64,000 nt of DNA from Plantactinospora alkalitolerans. Its GTDB lineage: Bacteria; Actinomycetota; Actinomycetes; Mycobacteriales; Micromonosporaceae. How positions within the stretch are numbered: the stretch's first letter is position 1; the number at the start of each line of letters is the position of its first letter. Where the stretch lies: the NCBI RefSeq assembly GCF_015690345.1, contig NZ_JADPUN010000205.1, positions 1 through 64,000 on the forward strand. The letters run 5' to 3'. Below are positions 9,357 to 17,465 of the stretch, piece by piece. A model generated the notes under the pieces. It was given only the letters and a program-made list of their open reading frames with translations, was not told where the DNA came from and ran no database searches. The position numbers and the translations under genes are program-made.

Positions 9357-10559
9357 TCATCCGCAGATCAGGTCGTCGAGCAGTGCCAACTGCCGCTGCG
9401 TGACCGCCCATGCCCGGTCCGGGTCGGCCAGCTCGGTGGCCAGGTACAGGACCGTCGAGCGGTGCCCATCCGGGGTGGCCGCGGCGAGCGTGCTCATTCC
9501 GGGCATGGAGCCGACGTGCGCCCAGGAGCCGCCGCACCGGTTGGGTATCCACATGATGCCCAGCCCGTAGCGGATGCCGGGTCGGATCTCCTGAAACCCG
9601 TCGGCCAGCACGGTCTGCTGCAGGTCGGCCAGCTGTCCGGGCCGCAACAGCCGGCCGCGCGCCACCGCCTGCCAGAAGCGGGCCAGATCGGTGGTGGTGC
9701 TGACCAGGCCGCCGGCCGAGGCCGTCACGGTCGGATTGAAGACGGTCGTGTCGACCAGCGGCCCGCCCGGCGCGAACTGCCGGTATCCCTGCGCGTGGGG
9801 CTGGGGGAGGGTCGGCTGGTCGCCCGGGTAGAACGTATGGGACAGGCGCAGCGGCACCAGGATCCGGGAGCGTACCTCGGTGTGCCACAGGTGTCCGGTG
9901 ACCCGTTTGACGAGCATCCCGGCCACCAGGTAGTTGGTGTTCGAGTAGCTCCAGTGCGTGCCGGCGGCGAACAGTGGCGGGTGGCGCATCGCCATCGCCA
10001 CCAGTTGGGCCTCGCTGTAGTGGTCGAGGCGGTGCGCCAGGAACTCGTCGGCCGACCGCAGCGCGGCAAGGTCGTTGGTGGCGTCGTAGAGGCCGCTGGT
10101 GTGCCGCAGGACCTGGCGTACGGTCACGCGCCGGCCGTCGTTGCCGTTGCCGTCGACGACACCGGGCAGCCAGCGTTCGATCGGGTCGTCGAGTCCGATC
10201 CGACCCTCGCCGACGAGTTGGAGCAGCACCACCGACACGAACGTCTTCGTGGTGCTGCCGATCCGGAAGTACCCGTCGACCGGCATCGGCGCGCCGGTGT
10301 CCAGGTCGGCCACGCCGCTGCGGGCCACGGTCATCCGGTGCCCGTCTCGGACCAGGCCCTCCGTCCCGGATACGCCGAGGTCGCGCAGGTCGTCGAGGCC
10401 GTGCTGGAGCATCGTGTCCGTGGACCGGTGACTGGCGGTCGGCGGTGCGGCCGATCCGGCCCCACCGCCGACCGCCGTGGCGAGCACCGTGCCGGCCGTC
10501 ACGGCCGCCAAGACCCTCCGCCACCTCGGCGTCCCCCGTACTGCGGAACGTGCGCTCAT
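9357..10559 (-). CDS. Secreted serine hydrolase, beta-lactamase/DD-carboxypeptidase type
   Basis: This is a 400-residue exported protein of the beta-lactamase-related class C superfamily, likely a D-Ala-D-Ala carboxypeptidase or esterase. A signal peptide covers residues 1-38. The catalytic SxxK motif is in GSTTKTF, the YxN motif in YSNTNY, and the third active-site box is HVG near the C-terminus (AHVGSMPG). The ATG start has AGGAG upstream. It would act outside the membrane, on peptidoglycan stem peptides or small esters. It lies on the same strand as the NB-ARC regulator but 459 bp away. Confidence 0.85.
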   Translation of the reverse strand: MSARSAVRGTPRWRRVLAAVTAGTVLATAVGGGAGSAAPPTASHRSTDTMLQHGLDDLRDLGVSGTEGLVRDGHRMTVARSGVADLDTGAPMPVDGYFRIGSTTKTFVSVVLLQLVGEGRIGLDDPIERWLPGVVDGNGNDGRRVTVRQVLRHTSGLYDATNDLAALRSADEFLAHRLDHYSEAQLVAMAMRHPPLFAAGTHWSYSNTNYLVAGMLVKRVTGHLWHTEVRSRILVPLRLSHTFYPGDQPTLPQPHAQGYRQFAPGGPLVDTTVFNPTVTASAGGLVSTTTDLARFWQAVARGRLLRPGQLADLQQTVLADGFQEIRPGIRYGLGIMWIPNRCGGSWAHVGSMPGMSTLAAATPDGHRSTVLYLATELADPDRAWAVTQRQLALLDDLICG

Positions 10560-10709
10560 ATCGGGCTCCTGTCGTTATCTGTGGTTACGCAAGAGCACGC
10601 TAGGCACGCGGCGGCCCGGCCGGCAGCCGGCTGACGGCCGTCTTCTGCTGGGGGATTTCCCCGGGCAGGGCAGGTCGATCAGGCCCTGACACGGCAGACA
10701 CGCTGGCAG

Positions 10710-11054
10710 CTACAGGGCGGCAGTGGTCTTTCCCAGGATGCTGGCGAGGGCGTCGTAGTCGACGTCCTGCCCTTCCTTGATGTCGACAGTCTTGCGTTCA
10801 CCGTTGCCCATTGCCCGGAGGAATCCCTTGACCTCAGGAATGTCCGTCGCGTTGAAGACCATGAACGAAACCTTGGACTTGGCTACCGCGATGACGGCCG
10901 CGTAGTGGCCGTTCTTGAGGTAATGCGGCTTGCCGTACTGAAGCCGTTCCTCGACACCTGGAATGCTCTGGTCGATCATCGTACGTAGCTTTTCGCATAC
11001 GTCGATCTGCCACGGCTGCGTCTTGTTGATGTACTGGGTGACATCGTCGCTCAC
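10710..11054 (-). CDS. DUF1801 domain protein
   Basis: This 114-residue protein matches the DUF1801 (YdhG-like) fold: the segment VEERLQYGKPHYLKNGHYA followed by KSKVSFMVFNA and a C-terminal helix is characteristic. The function of the family is not established. I chose the GTG at 11054, which follows AAGGAGAAGGCC; an ATG/GTG pair slightly upstream (11069-11072) is possible. Its codon use is less GC-extreme than that of its neighbours, which may point to transfer. Confidence 0.75.
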   Translation of the reverse strand: MSDDVTQYINKTQPWQIDVCEKLRTMIDQSIPGVEERLQYGKPHYLKNGHYAAVIAVAKSKVSFMVFNATDIPEVKGFLRAMGNGERKTVDIKEGQDVDYDALASILGKTTAAL

Positions 11055-11136
11055 GGCCTTCTCCTTCATCACTTTTCGCTGGAAAGCATGGGTCTACGGA
11101 ACGTGTCGTAGCCGAGGGTCGAGCGCCGCCTCGCTC

Positions 11137-11733
11137 CTACCCTTCGCCGCCGGGGGCCTCGGGCTCCTGCCCCCACCCGACGAGCCTGTCCTCGGTGGGG
11201 GCGTAGGTCAGCACGACCACGCCCGAGTCGAACGCCTGCGCGCCGACCAGCCGGAGGACCGACGGCTCTTCCGACTCCTCGAAGAGGCGCACGCCACCGC
11301 CCATCACGACGGGGTAGGTGACCAGGCGCAGTTCGTCGACGAGTTCGTTGCGCAGCAGCCACCTGACCAGTGCGACGCTGCCGTAGATCAGGATGTCGCC
11401 GTTCACCTCGGCCTTCAGCTTGGCGATCGTCTCGGCGACGTTCTCGCTGATGACGGTGGTGTTGTTCCACTCGCCCCGGTCCAGCGTCGTCGAGACGACG
11501 TACTTCGCCATGCTGTTCATCTTGTCGGCGAAGCCCGCCTCGTCGGTCATGTTCGGCCAGGACGCGGCGAACCCCTCGTAGGTGACCCGGCCGAGCAGCA
11601 GCGCGTCGGCGGCCTCCAACTGCGCCAGCCCGGTCCGCATGAAGTCCTCGCTGACGAACTGGAAGGTGAACCGCTGCGGGTCGTCGACGACCCCGTCGGC
11701 GGTGGTGAAGATGGACAGTACGACGCGTCCCAT
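11137..11733 (-). CDS. Dihydrofolate reductase / RibD C-terminal domain protein
   Basis: This 198-residue protein belongs to the RibD-C/DHFR-like family of NADPH-binding reductases. Typical marks are the N-terminal strand MGRVVLSIFTTADGVVDDP, the LLLGRVTYEGFAASWP segment, and the nucleotide-binding region GDILIYGSVALVRWLL followed by PVVMGGGVRLFEE. The ATG has GGGAGA upstream. It is divergent from the LuxR/NB-ARC regulator gene, with about 135 bp between them that probably holds both promoters. The real substrate of stand-alone members is mostly unknown. Confidence 0.8.
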   Translation of the reverse strand: MGRVVLSIFTTADGVVDDPQRFTFQFVSEDFMRTGLAQLEAADALLLGRVTYEGFAASWPNMTDEAGFADKMNSMAKYVVSTTLDRGEWNNTTVISENVAETIAKLKAEVNGDILIYGSVALVRWLLRNELVDELRLVTYPVVMGGGVRLFEESEEPSVLRLVGAQAFDSGVVVLTYAPTEDRLVGWGQEPEAPGGEG

Positions 11734-11869
11734 GATGTCTCCCAGGTGGTTTCGGTGAACTCGGGTAGAGCCTGCCGCGCGGGGGACGGGACGGGCATCG
11801 GCGGCGACCACGCATTCCACCACTCATGTGACTACGCATCCCCGATCCACCGTCGGGCATGATGGCGCG

Positions 11870-14608
11870 ATGGAGGTCACGCATCCCGCCGGAGCGTCGA
11901 AGCGGGAGATCGAGGTGCTGGTGATGCTCGGCTCGCGCCTGTCCAACGCCGACATCGCCGGCCGGCTGCACATCTCCGTGCGGACCGTGGAGAACCACGT
12001 CTCGTCGCTGCTGCGCAAGTACGGCGTCGCCGACCGGAGGGCGCTCGGCGAACTCGCCGTACAGGTGCAGGCGGGGGCGCCGGTACCCGGGCGGCTGGCC
12101 GGCCTGCCGTCGGCGCTCACCACTTTCGTCGGCAGGAGCGCGGAGCGCGAGCACCTGATGGAGACGCTGCGCGGCGCCCGGCTGGTGACCGTGGTGGGAC
12201 CGGGCGGGGTGGGCAAGACGCGGCTGGCGGGCCAGATCGCCGAGGCGGCCGGGCCTCTATTCCCCTCCGGCGGCGCGTTCGTCGATCTCGTTCCGGCTCG
12301 CGGCGGGTACGTCGCACAGGCGGTGGCCGCCACGCTCGGTGTCAGCGAGCGTCCCCAGCAGTCGCTCGAGGATGCCGTGATCGAGCGGCTCGGGGAGGGT
12401 CGATCGCTGCTGGTGCTGGACAACTGCGAGCACGTGATCGACGTGGTGGCACCGTTCGCCGAGCGGGTGCTGTCCGGCTGTCCGGGTACGCGCATCCTGG
12501 CCACCAGCAGGGAACGTCTCGGCGTGCCCGGCGAGCGTGCCGTACCGCTCGGCCCGCTGCCGCTGGAATCCGACGCCGAGCGGCTCTTCATCGACCGCGC
12601 CACCGCCTCGGACCCCGGATTCGCGGCAGACCCCACCGTGGTCGCGAAGCTGTGCGCGCGGCTGGACGGCATGCCGCTGGCGATCGAGTTGGCCGCGGCC
12701 CGCAGTGCCACCCTGGGCGAGAACGGTTTGCTGGCCGCGCTCGACGACCACCTGCGGCTGGTGGCCGGCGGCAGGGGCGCCGACGAGCGACACCGCTCGC
12801 TGCGCGCGGTCATCGGCTGGAGCCACGACCTGCTCGACGACGAGGAACAGGCGCTGTTCCGGCGGCTCGGCGCCTTCGCCGGGGCGTTCGACCTGGACGC
12901 CGTCGCCGCGGTGAGCTCCGCCGGAAGCCCTCGCGGCACGGTCGCGGACGTGCTCGGCAGGCTGGCCGACAAGAGCCTGGTCACCGTGCACCGCCGGGGC
13001 GGCGCGGCCCGGTGGCGGCTGCTGCAGACGGTGCGCGCGTTCGCCACCGAACAGCTGGACGCCTCGGACGAGCGGCCGGAGATCCAGGACCGGCACCTGC
13101 GCTGGGCGGCCGCCGTCGCCACCGAGCTGGAGACGAGGCTGGACGGCGACGAGTGGTACGAGGAGTTCGACGGCGTCGCCGACGATCTCAGAGCCGCCCT
13201 CGCCGCCGCCCCCGAAGGCCCGGGTGAGCTGCCGCACCGGCTGGCCCGGGCACTGGCCCACCTCGCCTACGCACGGCGGTTCCTGATGGAATCGCTGGGC
13301 CACTACCGGACCGCCGCCGAGCGGGCCCCCGCTCCGGGGGATGCCGGGGCGGACCTGTACGCGGCGTCCGCCGTTTCGCATGCGGTCGGCGACGACGGCC
13401 AGCGCCCCTTCGACCTGCTGCTCGCCGCCGCACAGCGGGCCCGGATGGCCGGGGATCGCGGGGCCACGGCCATCGCGCTGGCGCAGGCGGTCACCACCGC
13501 CCGGCGGCACCCGGCAGGTTTCGCCGCCGAGGTTCCGTACGAGCGCCTGCGTGACCTCCTCGACGAGGCGGCGTCGGCAGCCGGAGGGTCGAGCGACGCC
13601 GTGGTGGCGGCCCGCCTGGCCGAGGCGGCGGCCTGGGCCGCGACCTCCGACAGGTACGAGGCCGACCCCGCGCTCGCCGAGGCCGCCGCGGCAGCCGCCC
13701 GGGCCACCGGCGATCCGGTGCTGATCAGCGCGGCTCTGGACGCGGTGGCCACCGCCGACATCGTGGCGGGGCGGGGCGCGGACGTTCGCCGGATCATGGA
13801 CGAGCGGATGACCCTGCTGCCCGCGATGTCCCGGCACGACCCGAACGCCGCTCCGGAGATCGTCGACACGTACCGGATGGCCCACCTGGCCGCCCTCGGC
13901 GTCGGTGACCTGCCGGCCGCCCTGTCGATCGGCCAGCGGACCATTGACGACGACCTCGCCGGCAGCTCCTACTACTCGGCTGCCCTCCTGATCACGCCGC
14001 TGGTGCTCAGCGGGCGCTTCGACGAGGCGCTGCGGATGGCGGGTACCGCGTGGGAGGGTTGGCGGCGGGCCGGCCGTCCGCGCACCGGCACGATGTCGCC
14101 GCCGATGGCCGCGGTCGCCCTCGTCCACGGACTGCGCGGCGACGACGAGGGGTACGCGCTGTGGCGTTCCCGTGCGGTCGAGGTCATCGGGGAGCTGCCC
14201 CCGCACTCCACGTTCGTGACGATGGTGGACGCGCGGCTCGCCGTACACGCCGGGCGGGTCGAGGACGCCGCCGCGCTTGTCCGCCTGACGTTCAATGGCA
14301 TCCGCAGCTGGTCTCCGCCCTACTCGCAGGCGGTGGGCGCCGAGCTGGCCGTCGTCGCCGGACTTCCCGACGCACCGGACCTGCTGTCGGCCGCCGAACG
14401 GCACGAGAGCGCGTGGGCAACCGCCGGCACCGCCCGCGCCCGAGGTCGCCTCTACGGCGACACCGCCGCCCTCACCGCCTCGGTGGCCGGATGGGAGCGC
14501 ATCGGCGCCCGGTTCGAGCGAGCCTGCACGCTCCTGCTGTTACCCGACCGCGCCGCCGAGGGCCGGCGGGACCTCGCCGCCCTCGGTGTCGGGGTGCCGG
14601 CTCATTGA
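11870..14608 (+). CDS. LuxR-HTH / NB-ARC STAND regulator
   Basis: This protein of about 912 residues has an N-terminal LuxR-type helix-turn-helix (residues about 8-60, with LSNADIAGRLHISVRTVENH), followed by an ATPase with Walker A GPGGVGKT and Walker B-like LLVLDNCEH, a winged-helix segment (DLLDDEEQALFRRLGAF) and a long alpha-helical repeat region to the C-terminus. It is likely an ATP-dependent transcription activator. The N-terminal position of the LuxR domain is less usual, since in LAL regulators it is C-terminal. The ATG at 11870 is preferred; a GTG at 11828 is possible. The 3' end abuts a truncated effector remnant on the other strand. Confidence 0.8.
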   Translation: MEVTHPAGASKREIEVLVMLGSRLSNADIAGRLHISVRTVENHVSSLLRKYGVADRRALGELAVQVQAGAPVPGRLAGLPSALTTFVGRSAEREHLMETLRGARLVTVVGPGGVGKTRLAGQIAEAAGPLFPSGGAFVDLVPARGGYVAQAVAATLGVSERPQQSLEDAVIERLGEGRSLLVLDNCEHVIDVVAPFAERVLSGCPGTRILATSRERLGVPGERAVPLGPLPLESDAERLFIDRATASDPGFAADPTVVAKLCARLDGMPLAIELAAARSATLGENGLLAALDDHLRLVAGGRGADERHRSLRAVIGWSHDLLDDEEQALFRRLGAFAGAFDLDAVAAVSSAGSPRGTVADVLGRLADKSLVTVHRRGGAARWRLLQTVRAFATEQLDASDERPEIQDRHLRWAAAVATELETRLDGDEWYEEFDGVADDLRAALAAAPEGPGELPHRLARALAHLAYARRFLMESLGHYRTAAERAPAPGDAGADLYAASAVSHAVGDDGQRPFDLLLAAAQRARMAGDRGATAIALAQAVTTARRHPAGFAAEVPYERLRDLLDEAASAAGGSSDAVVAARLAEAAAWAATSDRYEADPALAEAAAAAARATGDPVLISAALDAVATADIVAGRGADVRRIMDERMTLLPAMSRHDPNAAPEIVDTYRMAHLAALGVGDLPAALSIGQRTIDDDLAGSSYYSAALLITPLVLSGRFDEALRMAGTAWEGWRRAGRPRTGTMSPPMAAVALVHGLRGDDEGYALWRSRAVEVIGELPPHSTFVTMVDARLAVHAGRVEDAAALVRLTFNGIRSWSPPYSQAVGAELAVVAGLPDAPDLLSAAERHESAWATAGTARARGRLYGDTAALTASVAGWERIGARFERACTLLLLPDRAAEGRRDLAALGVGVPAH

Positions 14609-14692
14609 GTCGTCGCCCGGTACGGCGAACGTGCGGCCCAGGTCGTCGAAGGTACCGGAGGCGACCATCAGCGCGTCGTGGATCCCGCCCAT
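14609..14692 (-). pseudogene. Truncated 5' remnant of an EACC1-associated effector (caspase-like)
   Basis: An ATG lies 10 bases after the EACC1 stop codon. The first 28 codons (MGGIHDALMVASGTFDD then LGRTFAVPGDD) resemble the N-terminal strand and loop of caspase-family effectors that are encoded next to EACC1 genes. After this the frame runs into the 3' end of the convergent NB-ARC gene and stops at 14540 without any further domain. I read it as an effector gene that lost nearly all its length by deletion. The match is short, so the family call is tentative. Confidence 0.4.
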
Positions 14693-14702
14693 CGGCGCGC
14701 CC

Positions 14703-15062
14703 TCAGCCGGCGTGGCGCCGTAGGAACGCGTCCACCCGGTGTTGCTGGTTGCGTGACGCCCGGCCCACCGCCAGGACATCATCGTCGATCACCATCCGGA
14801 CGGCGGGCACAGGCCGGTTGGCCAGCCATTCCTGCACCAGCCCGATGACGGCAGGTAGCGCCGTCGGCGCCAGGATGACCAGCAGCGAGCCCATGGCGAA
14901 CGCGTCCACAGGCCTCACAGCGGCCGGTACGTCACCCTGACGCACCGACTCGACACCGTGGACGGCGTGCCCGAGCAACCGGTCACCCAGCGCCATGGCC
15001 TCCTCGGCAAGTTCGACCACGTCGGACGTTTCACCCGGCGCGAGAAACATCGAGAGTTCCAT
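14703..15062 (-). CDS. EACC1-like effector-associated component
   Basis: This 119-residue protein resembles the effector-associated constant component EACC1: a short N-terminal alpha/beta half, a hydrophobic helix (AFAMGSLLVILAPTALPAVIGLVQEWL) and a C-terminal strand-helix half (VRMVIDDDV). EACC1 proteins are predicted partners in actinobacterial conflict systems, encoded beside caspase or other effectors. The ATG has GGAGGAGG upstream. Here the downstream effector is reduced to about 28 codons, so this gene appears orphaned. The family call is by overall pattern. Confidence 0.55.
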   Translation of the reverse strand: MELSMFLAPGETSDVVELAEEAMALGDRLLGHAVHGVESVRQGDVPAAVRPVDAFAMGSLLVILAPTALPAVIGLVQEWLANRPVPAVRMVIDDDVLAVGRASRNQQHRVDAFLRRHAG

Positions 15063-15162
15063 CCACGTCGCCTCCTCCCCAGACGCGCTGGCCACCCTAG
15101 CCGGAGTTCCGGTGTCAGCTACGCCGCGGCCGGGACACACGGGCTGGCTGATCCGTACGGGA

Positions 15163-15819
15163 TCACGGCCGGGTTGCGGTGACCACGAACAGCAGCGGTC
15201 GCTGCCGGCCGGTGGTGACGTCGTGGAATCCGGCGGCCTCGACGGCGGCGAGGACCTCGTCGCTGCCGTCGTACCGCATGGCGGGGCCGGCCACCGCGCC
15301 GAGCAGGTGCCGGGCCGGCCATGCGCGCGGCGGCCGGAAGTCCGCGACCAGCAGCCGTCCGCCGGGGCGCAGCACGCGGTGCATCTCCCGGACGGCGTCG
15401 GCGCGCAGCTCGGGCGGGATGTGGTGGAAGGCCAGGCAGGACACGACCCGGTCGGCGGTGCCGTCGTCGACCGGCAGGCGTTCGCCGCCGGCCTCGGTGA
15501 ACGTGCACGTCGGCGGGGCGTGGCGGCGGGCCAGGGCGAGCATCTGCGGGGACGGGTCGACTCCGGTGACCGTACCCGTGTGCGTGACGGCGACGGCCGC
15601 CCGGCGGGTCAGGTAGCCGGTGCCGCAGCCCACGTCGACGACCCGGTCGCCGGGCTGGGCGCCGGACGCGTGGACCAGGGCGTCGTAGGTGTGGCGGCGG
15701 AACCCGCCGAAGGCCAGCATCGACACGATTTCGTAGCCACGGGCGTGGTGGAGGACGCCACCGTGTGCGTGGTGGAGGACGCCACCGTGGGCGCGGTGGC
15801 GGTCGGAGGAGTGCGGCAT
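15163..15819 (-). CDS. Class I SAM-dependent methyltransferase
   Basis: This 218-residue protein is a Rossmann-fold methyltransferase of the UbiE/MenG-like type. The SAM-binding motif I VVDVGCGTGYLTRRA is at about residues 59-73, followed by an acidic motif II (VTGVDPSPQML) and motif III-IV region (VVSCLAFHHIP). The N-terminus carries two tandem copies of the octapeptide AHGGVLHH from a 24-bp DNA duplication. The ATG is preceded by GAAGGAAG. It is located downstream of an ABC exporter on the same strand with a gap of about 30 bp and may be in its operon. Substrate unknown. Confidence 0.85.
   Translation of the reverse strand: MPHSSDRHRAHGGVLHHAHGGVLHHARGYEIVSMLAFGGFRRHTYDALVHASGAQPGDRVVDVGCGTGYLTRRAAVAVTHTGTVTGVDPSPQMLALARRHAPPTCTFTEAGGERLPVDDGTADRVVSCLAFHHIPPELRADAVREMHRVLRPGGRLLVADFRPPRAWPARHLLGAVAGPAMRYDGSDEVLAAVEAAGFHDVTTGRQRPLLFVVTATRP
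15743..15790. repeat. 24-bp tandem duplication in methyltransferase gene
   Basis: Two nearly identical 24-bp units lie end to end (15743-15766 and 15767-15790; one mismatch). They encode a repeated histidine-rich octapeptide at the N-terminus of the methyltransferase. Confidence 0.85.
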
Positions 15820-15849
15820 CAGGGGCTTCCTTCGGTCTGCGGTGTCCGG

Positions 15850-16581
15850 TCAGGTGATGTCGCGGCGGACGGTGGTGGCGACGCCGGCGACGACGAAAGC
15901 CACGGCGTAGCCGGCGAGGGCGAGCCCGGCCTGCCACTGCGGCGGGCCGTCGGTCGCGGTGGGCAGCCGGTTCAACGCCGAACCGAGGGCGAACGGCAGC
16001 CAATGCTGCGCGTCGCCGACGAGCCGCGCCACCAGCCCTTCGACCAGGGCCAGCCACGCCAGGGAGGCGGCGATCGCACCGATCTGGTTGGTGATGAGCG
16101 CACCGACGCCGACACCGATCGCCGCGAACGCCGCGTTCCAGGCCACCCCGCCGGCCACCGTCAGCCACAGGTCGGTCGATCCGACGTCCAGCGACGAGCC
16201 GCGCCCGGTCAGCCAGATCGCCGCGGCAGCGACGGCGACGAGCGCGGTGACGGCGCCGAAGAGCAGCCCCGCCACGGTGTGCACGACGAGCTTGGCCACG
16301 ACTACCGGGGTACGCCGGGGCACGGTGAGGTAGGTGTCGGTGATCGTGCGGTGCCGGTACTCGCCGGCCATCGCCATGATGCCCAGCACCAGCGTGAACA
16401 GCGAGATCAGGCCGACGTGCGCGATCGCGGCCTGCTGCACCTCGGGTGAGCCGACGTCGTCGCGCGAGCGCATCACCCCGCTGACCCCGACCACGATGAG
16501 CAGTTGCGCGACGGCCAGCAGCAGCCACACGCCGCGCGTGGTGCGCAGCCGCAGCAGTTCGGCACCGAGGAGCGCGGTCAC
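15850..16581 (-). CDS. ABC transporter permease (ABC-2 type)
   Basis: This 243-residue membrane protein has about six hydrophobic segments in the ABC-2 exporter pattern, with the conserved stretch GIMAMAGEYRHRTITDTYL near residue 75 that is typical of these permeases. The GTG at 16581 overlaps the stop codon of the upstream ATPase gene (GTGA) and has AAGGGA upstream, which indicates translational coupling. It would form the membrane part of an exporter with the ATPase at 16578-17303, perhaps for a peptide, drug or lipid. Confidence 0.85.
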   Translation of the reverse strand: MTALLGAELLRLRTTRGVWLLLAVAQLLIVVGVSGVMRSRDDVGSPEVQQAAIAHVGLISLFTLVLGIMAMAGEYRHRTITDTYLTVPRRTPVVVAKLVVHTVAGLLFGAVTALVAVAAAAIWLTGRGSSLDVGSTDLWLTVAGGVAWNAAFAAIGVGVGALITNQIGAIAASLAWLALVEGLVARLVGDAQHWLPFALGSALNRLPTATDGPPQWQAGLALAGYAVAFVVAGVATTVRRDIT

Positions 16582-17303
16582 GGCCGGCTCCCTTCGAGCC
16601 GAGGCTCGGACGTCAGGCGCAGGAACGCGGTCTCCAGTCCGCCCGTTCCGGGGCCGGCCAACTCGTCCAGGGTTCCGGCGAACCGGACAGTCCCGGCGTG
16701 CAGCACGACTACCCGGTCCACGGTCTGCGCCACCTCGGCCAGCACGTGACTGGAGACGATCACCGTCCGGCCCTGGTCGGCCAGGTCCCGCAGCAGCCCT
16801 CGCAACCACGCCATCCCGGCCGGGTCCAGCCCATTGGCCGGTTCGTCGAGGATCAGGACCTGCGGGTCGCCGAGCAGCGCCGCGGCCAGCCCCAGCCGCT
16901 GGCGCATGCCGAGCGAGTAGCCGCCGACTCGGCGGTGTGCGTCGGCGGCCAGACCGACGTCGTCGAGGACCTGGCCGACCCGTGCGACCGGGAGCGCGGC
17001 GAGCCGTGCTGCGATCGTCAGGTGGTCCCGGGCGGTGCGGCCGGGGTGGAACCCGGTGGCCTCGAGCAGCGCGCCGACCACCCGCCGGGGATGCCGCAGG
17101 TCGGCATAGCGGACGCCGTCGATCAGCGCTTCGCCGGCGGTCGGGCGCACCAGTCCCAGCAGGATGCGTAGGACCGTGGTCTTGCCGGCGCCGTTCGGCC
17201 CCAGGAACCCGGTCACGCCGGGCGAGGCGGTGAAGCCGGCGTCGCGTACCGCGGTCACCGGGCCGAACCGTTTCGTCAGGCCGGTGATGGACACGTCGGT
17301 CAT
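16578..17303 (-). CDS. ABC transporter ATP-binding protein
   Basis: This 241-residue ATPase has Walker A GPNGAGKT, the signature-like YSLGMRQRLGLAAALL, Walker B VLILDEPANGLDP and the switch histidine in VIVSSHVLAE. It belongs to the CcmA/DRR-type exporters. It is translationally coupled to the permease that follows. It is divergent from a sensor kinase gene, with about 160 bp between the starts. In actinomycetes such divergent exporter/two-component pairs often respond to a compound that the exporter removes; that is inference here. Confidence 0.9.
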   Translation of the reverse strand: MTDVSITGLTKRFGPVTAVRDAGFTASPGVTGFLGPNGAGKTTVLRILLGLVRPTAGEALIDGVRYADLRHPRRVVGALLEATGFHPGRTARDHLTIAARLAALPVARVGQVLDDVGLAADAHRRVGGYSLGMRQRLGLAAALLGDPQVLILDEPANGLDPAGMAWLRGLLRDLADQGRTVIVSSHVLAEVAQTVDRVVVLHAGTVRFAGTLDELAGPGTGGLETAFLRLTSEPRLEGSRP

Positions 17304-17388
17304 CGTCCCCGCTCTCGTTCGGATTGAGGACCTCACTCTCGCCTGCGCCGGCCCGGGGTGTCGTCGCCCCGCGGCGGCATCCTCGGCG

Positions 17389-17404
17389 TACCGCGTCCGC
17401 GGTA
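17389..17404. promoter_or_regulatory. Inverted repeat, candidate operator
   Basis: TACCGCGTCCGCGGTA lies between the divergent ABC exporter and sensor kinase genes. Its 7-bp arms are perfect with a 2-bp centre. Its place fits a response-regulator site, but short GC-rich palindromes also occur by chance in such DNA. Confidence 0.35.
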
Positions 17405-17465
17405 TCCGCAGAATTCGCCGCAGGGACGACGCGGTCGCCCGGCCACGGCTCGTACGGTGGTCGAC

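Noticed and set aside
6816-10634. Very long plus-strand frame (1,272 codons)
   Set aside because: It runs antisense to the NB-ARC regulator and the serine hydrolase and has no recognisable domain. High GC removes stop codons on the opposite strand.
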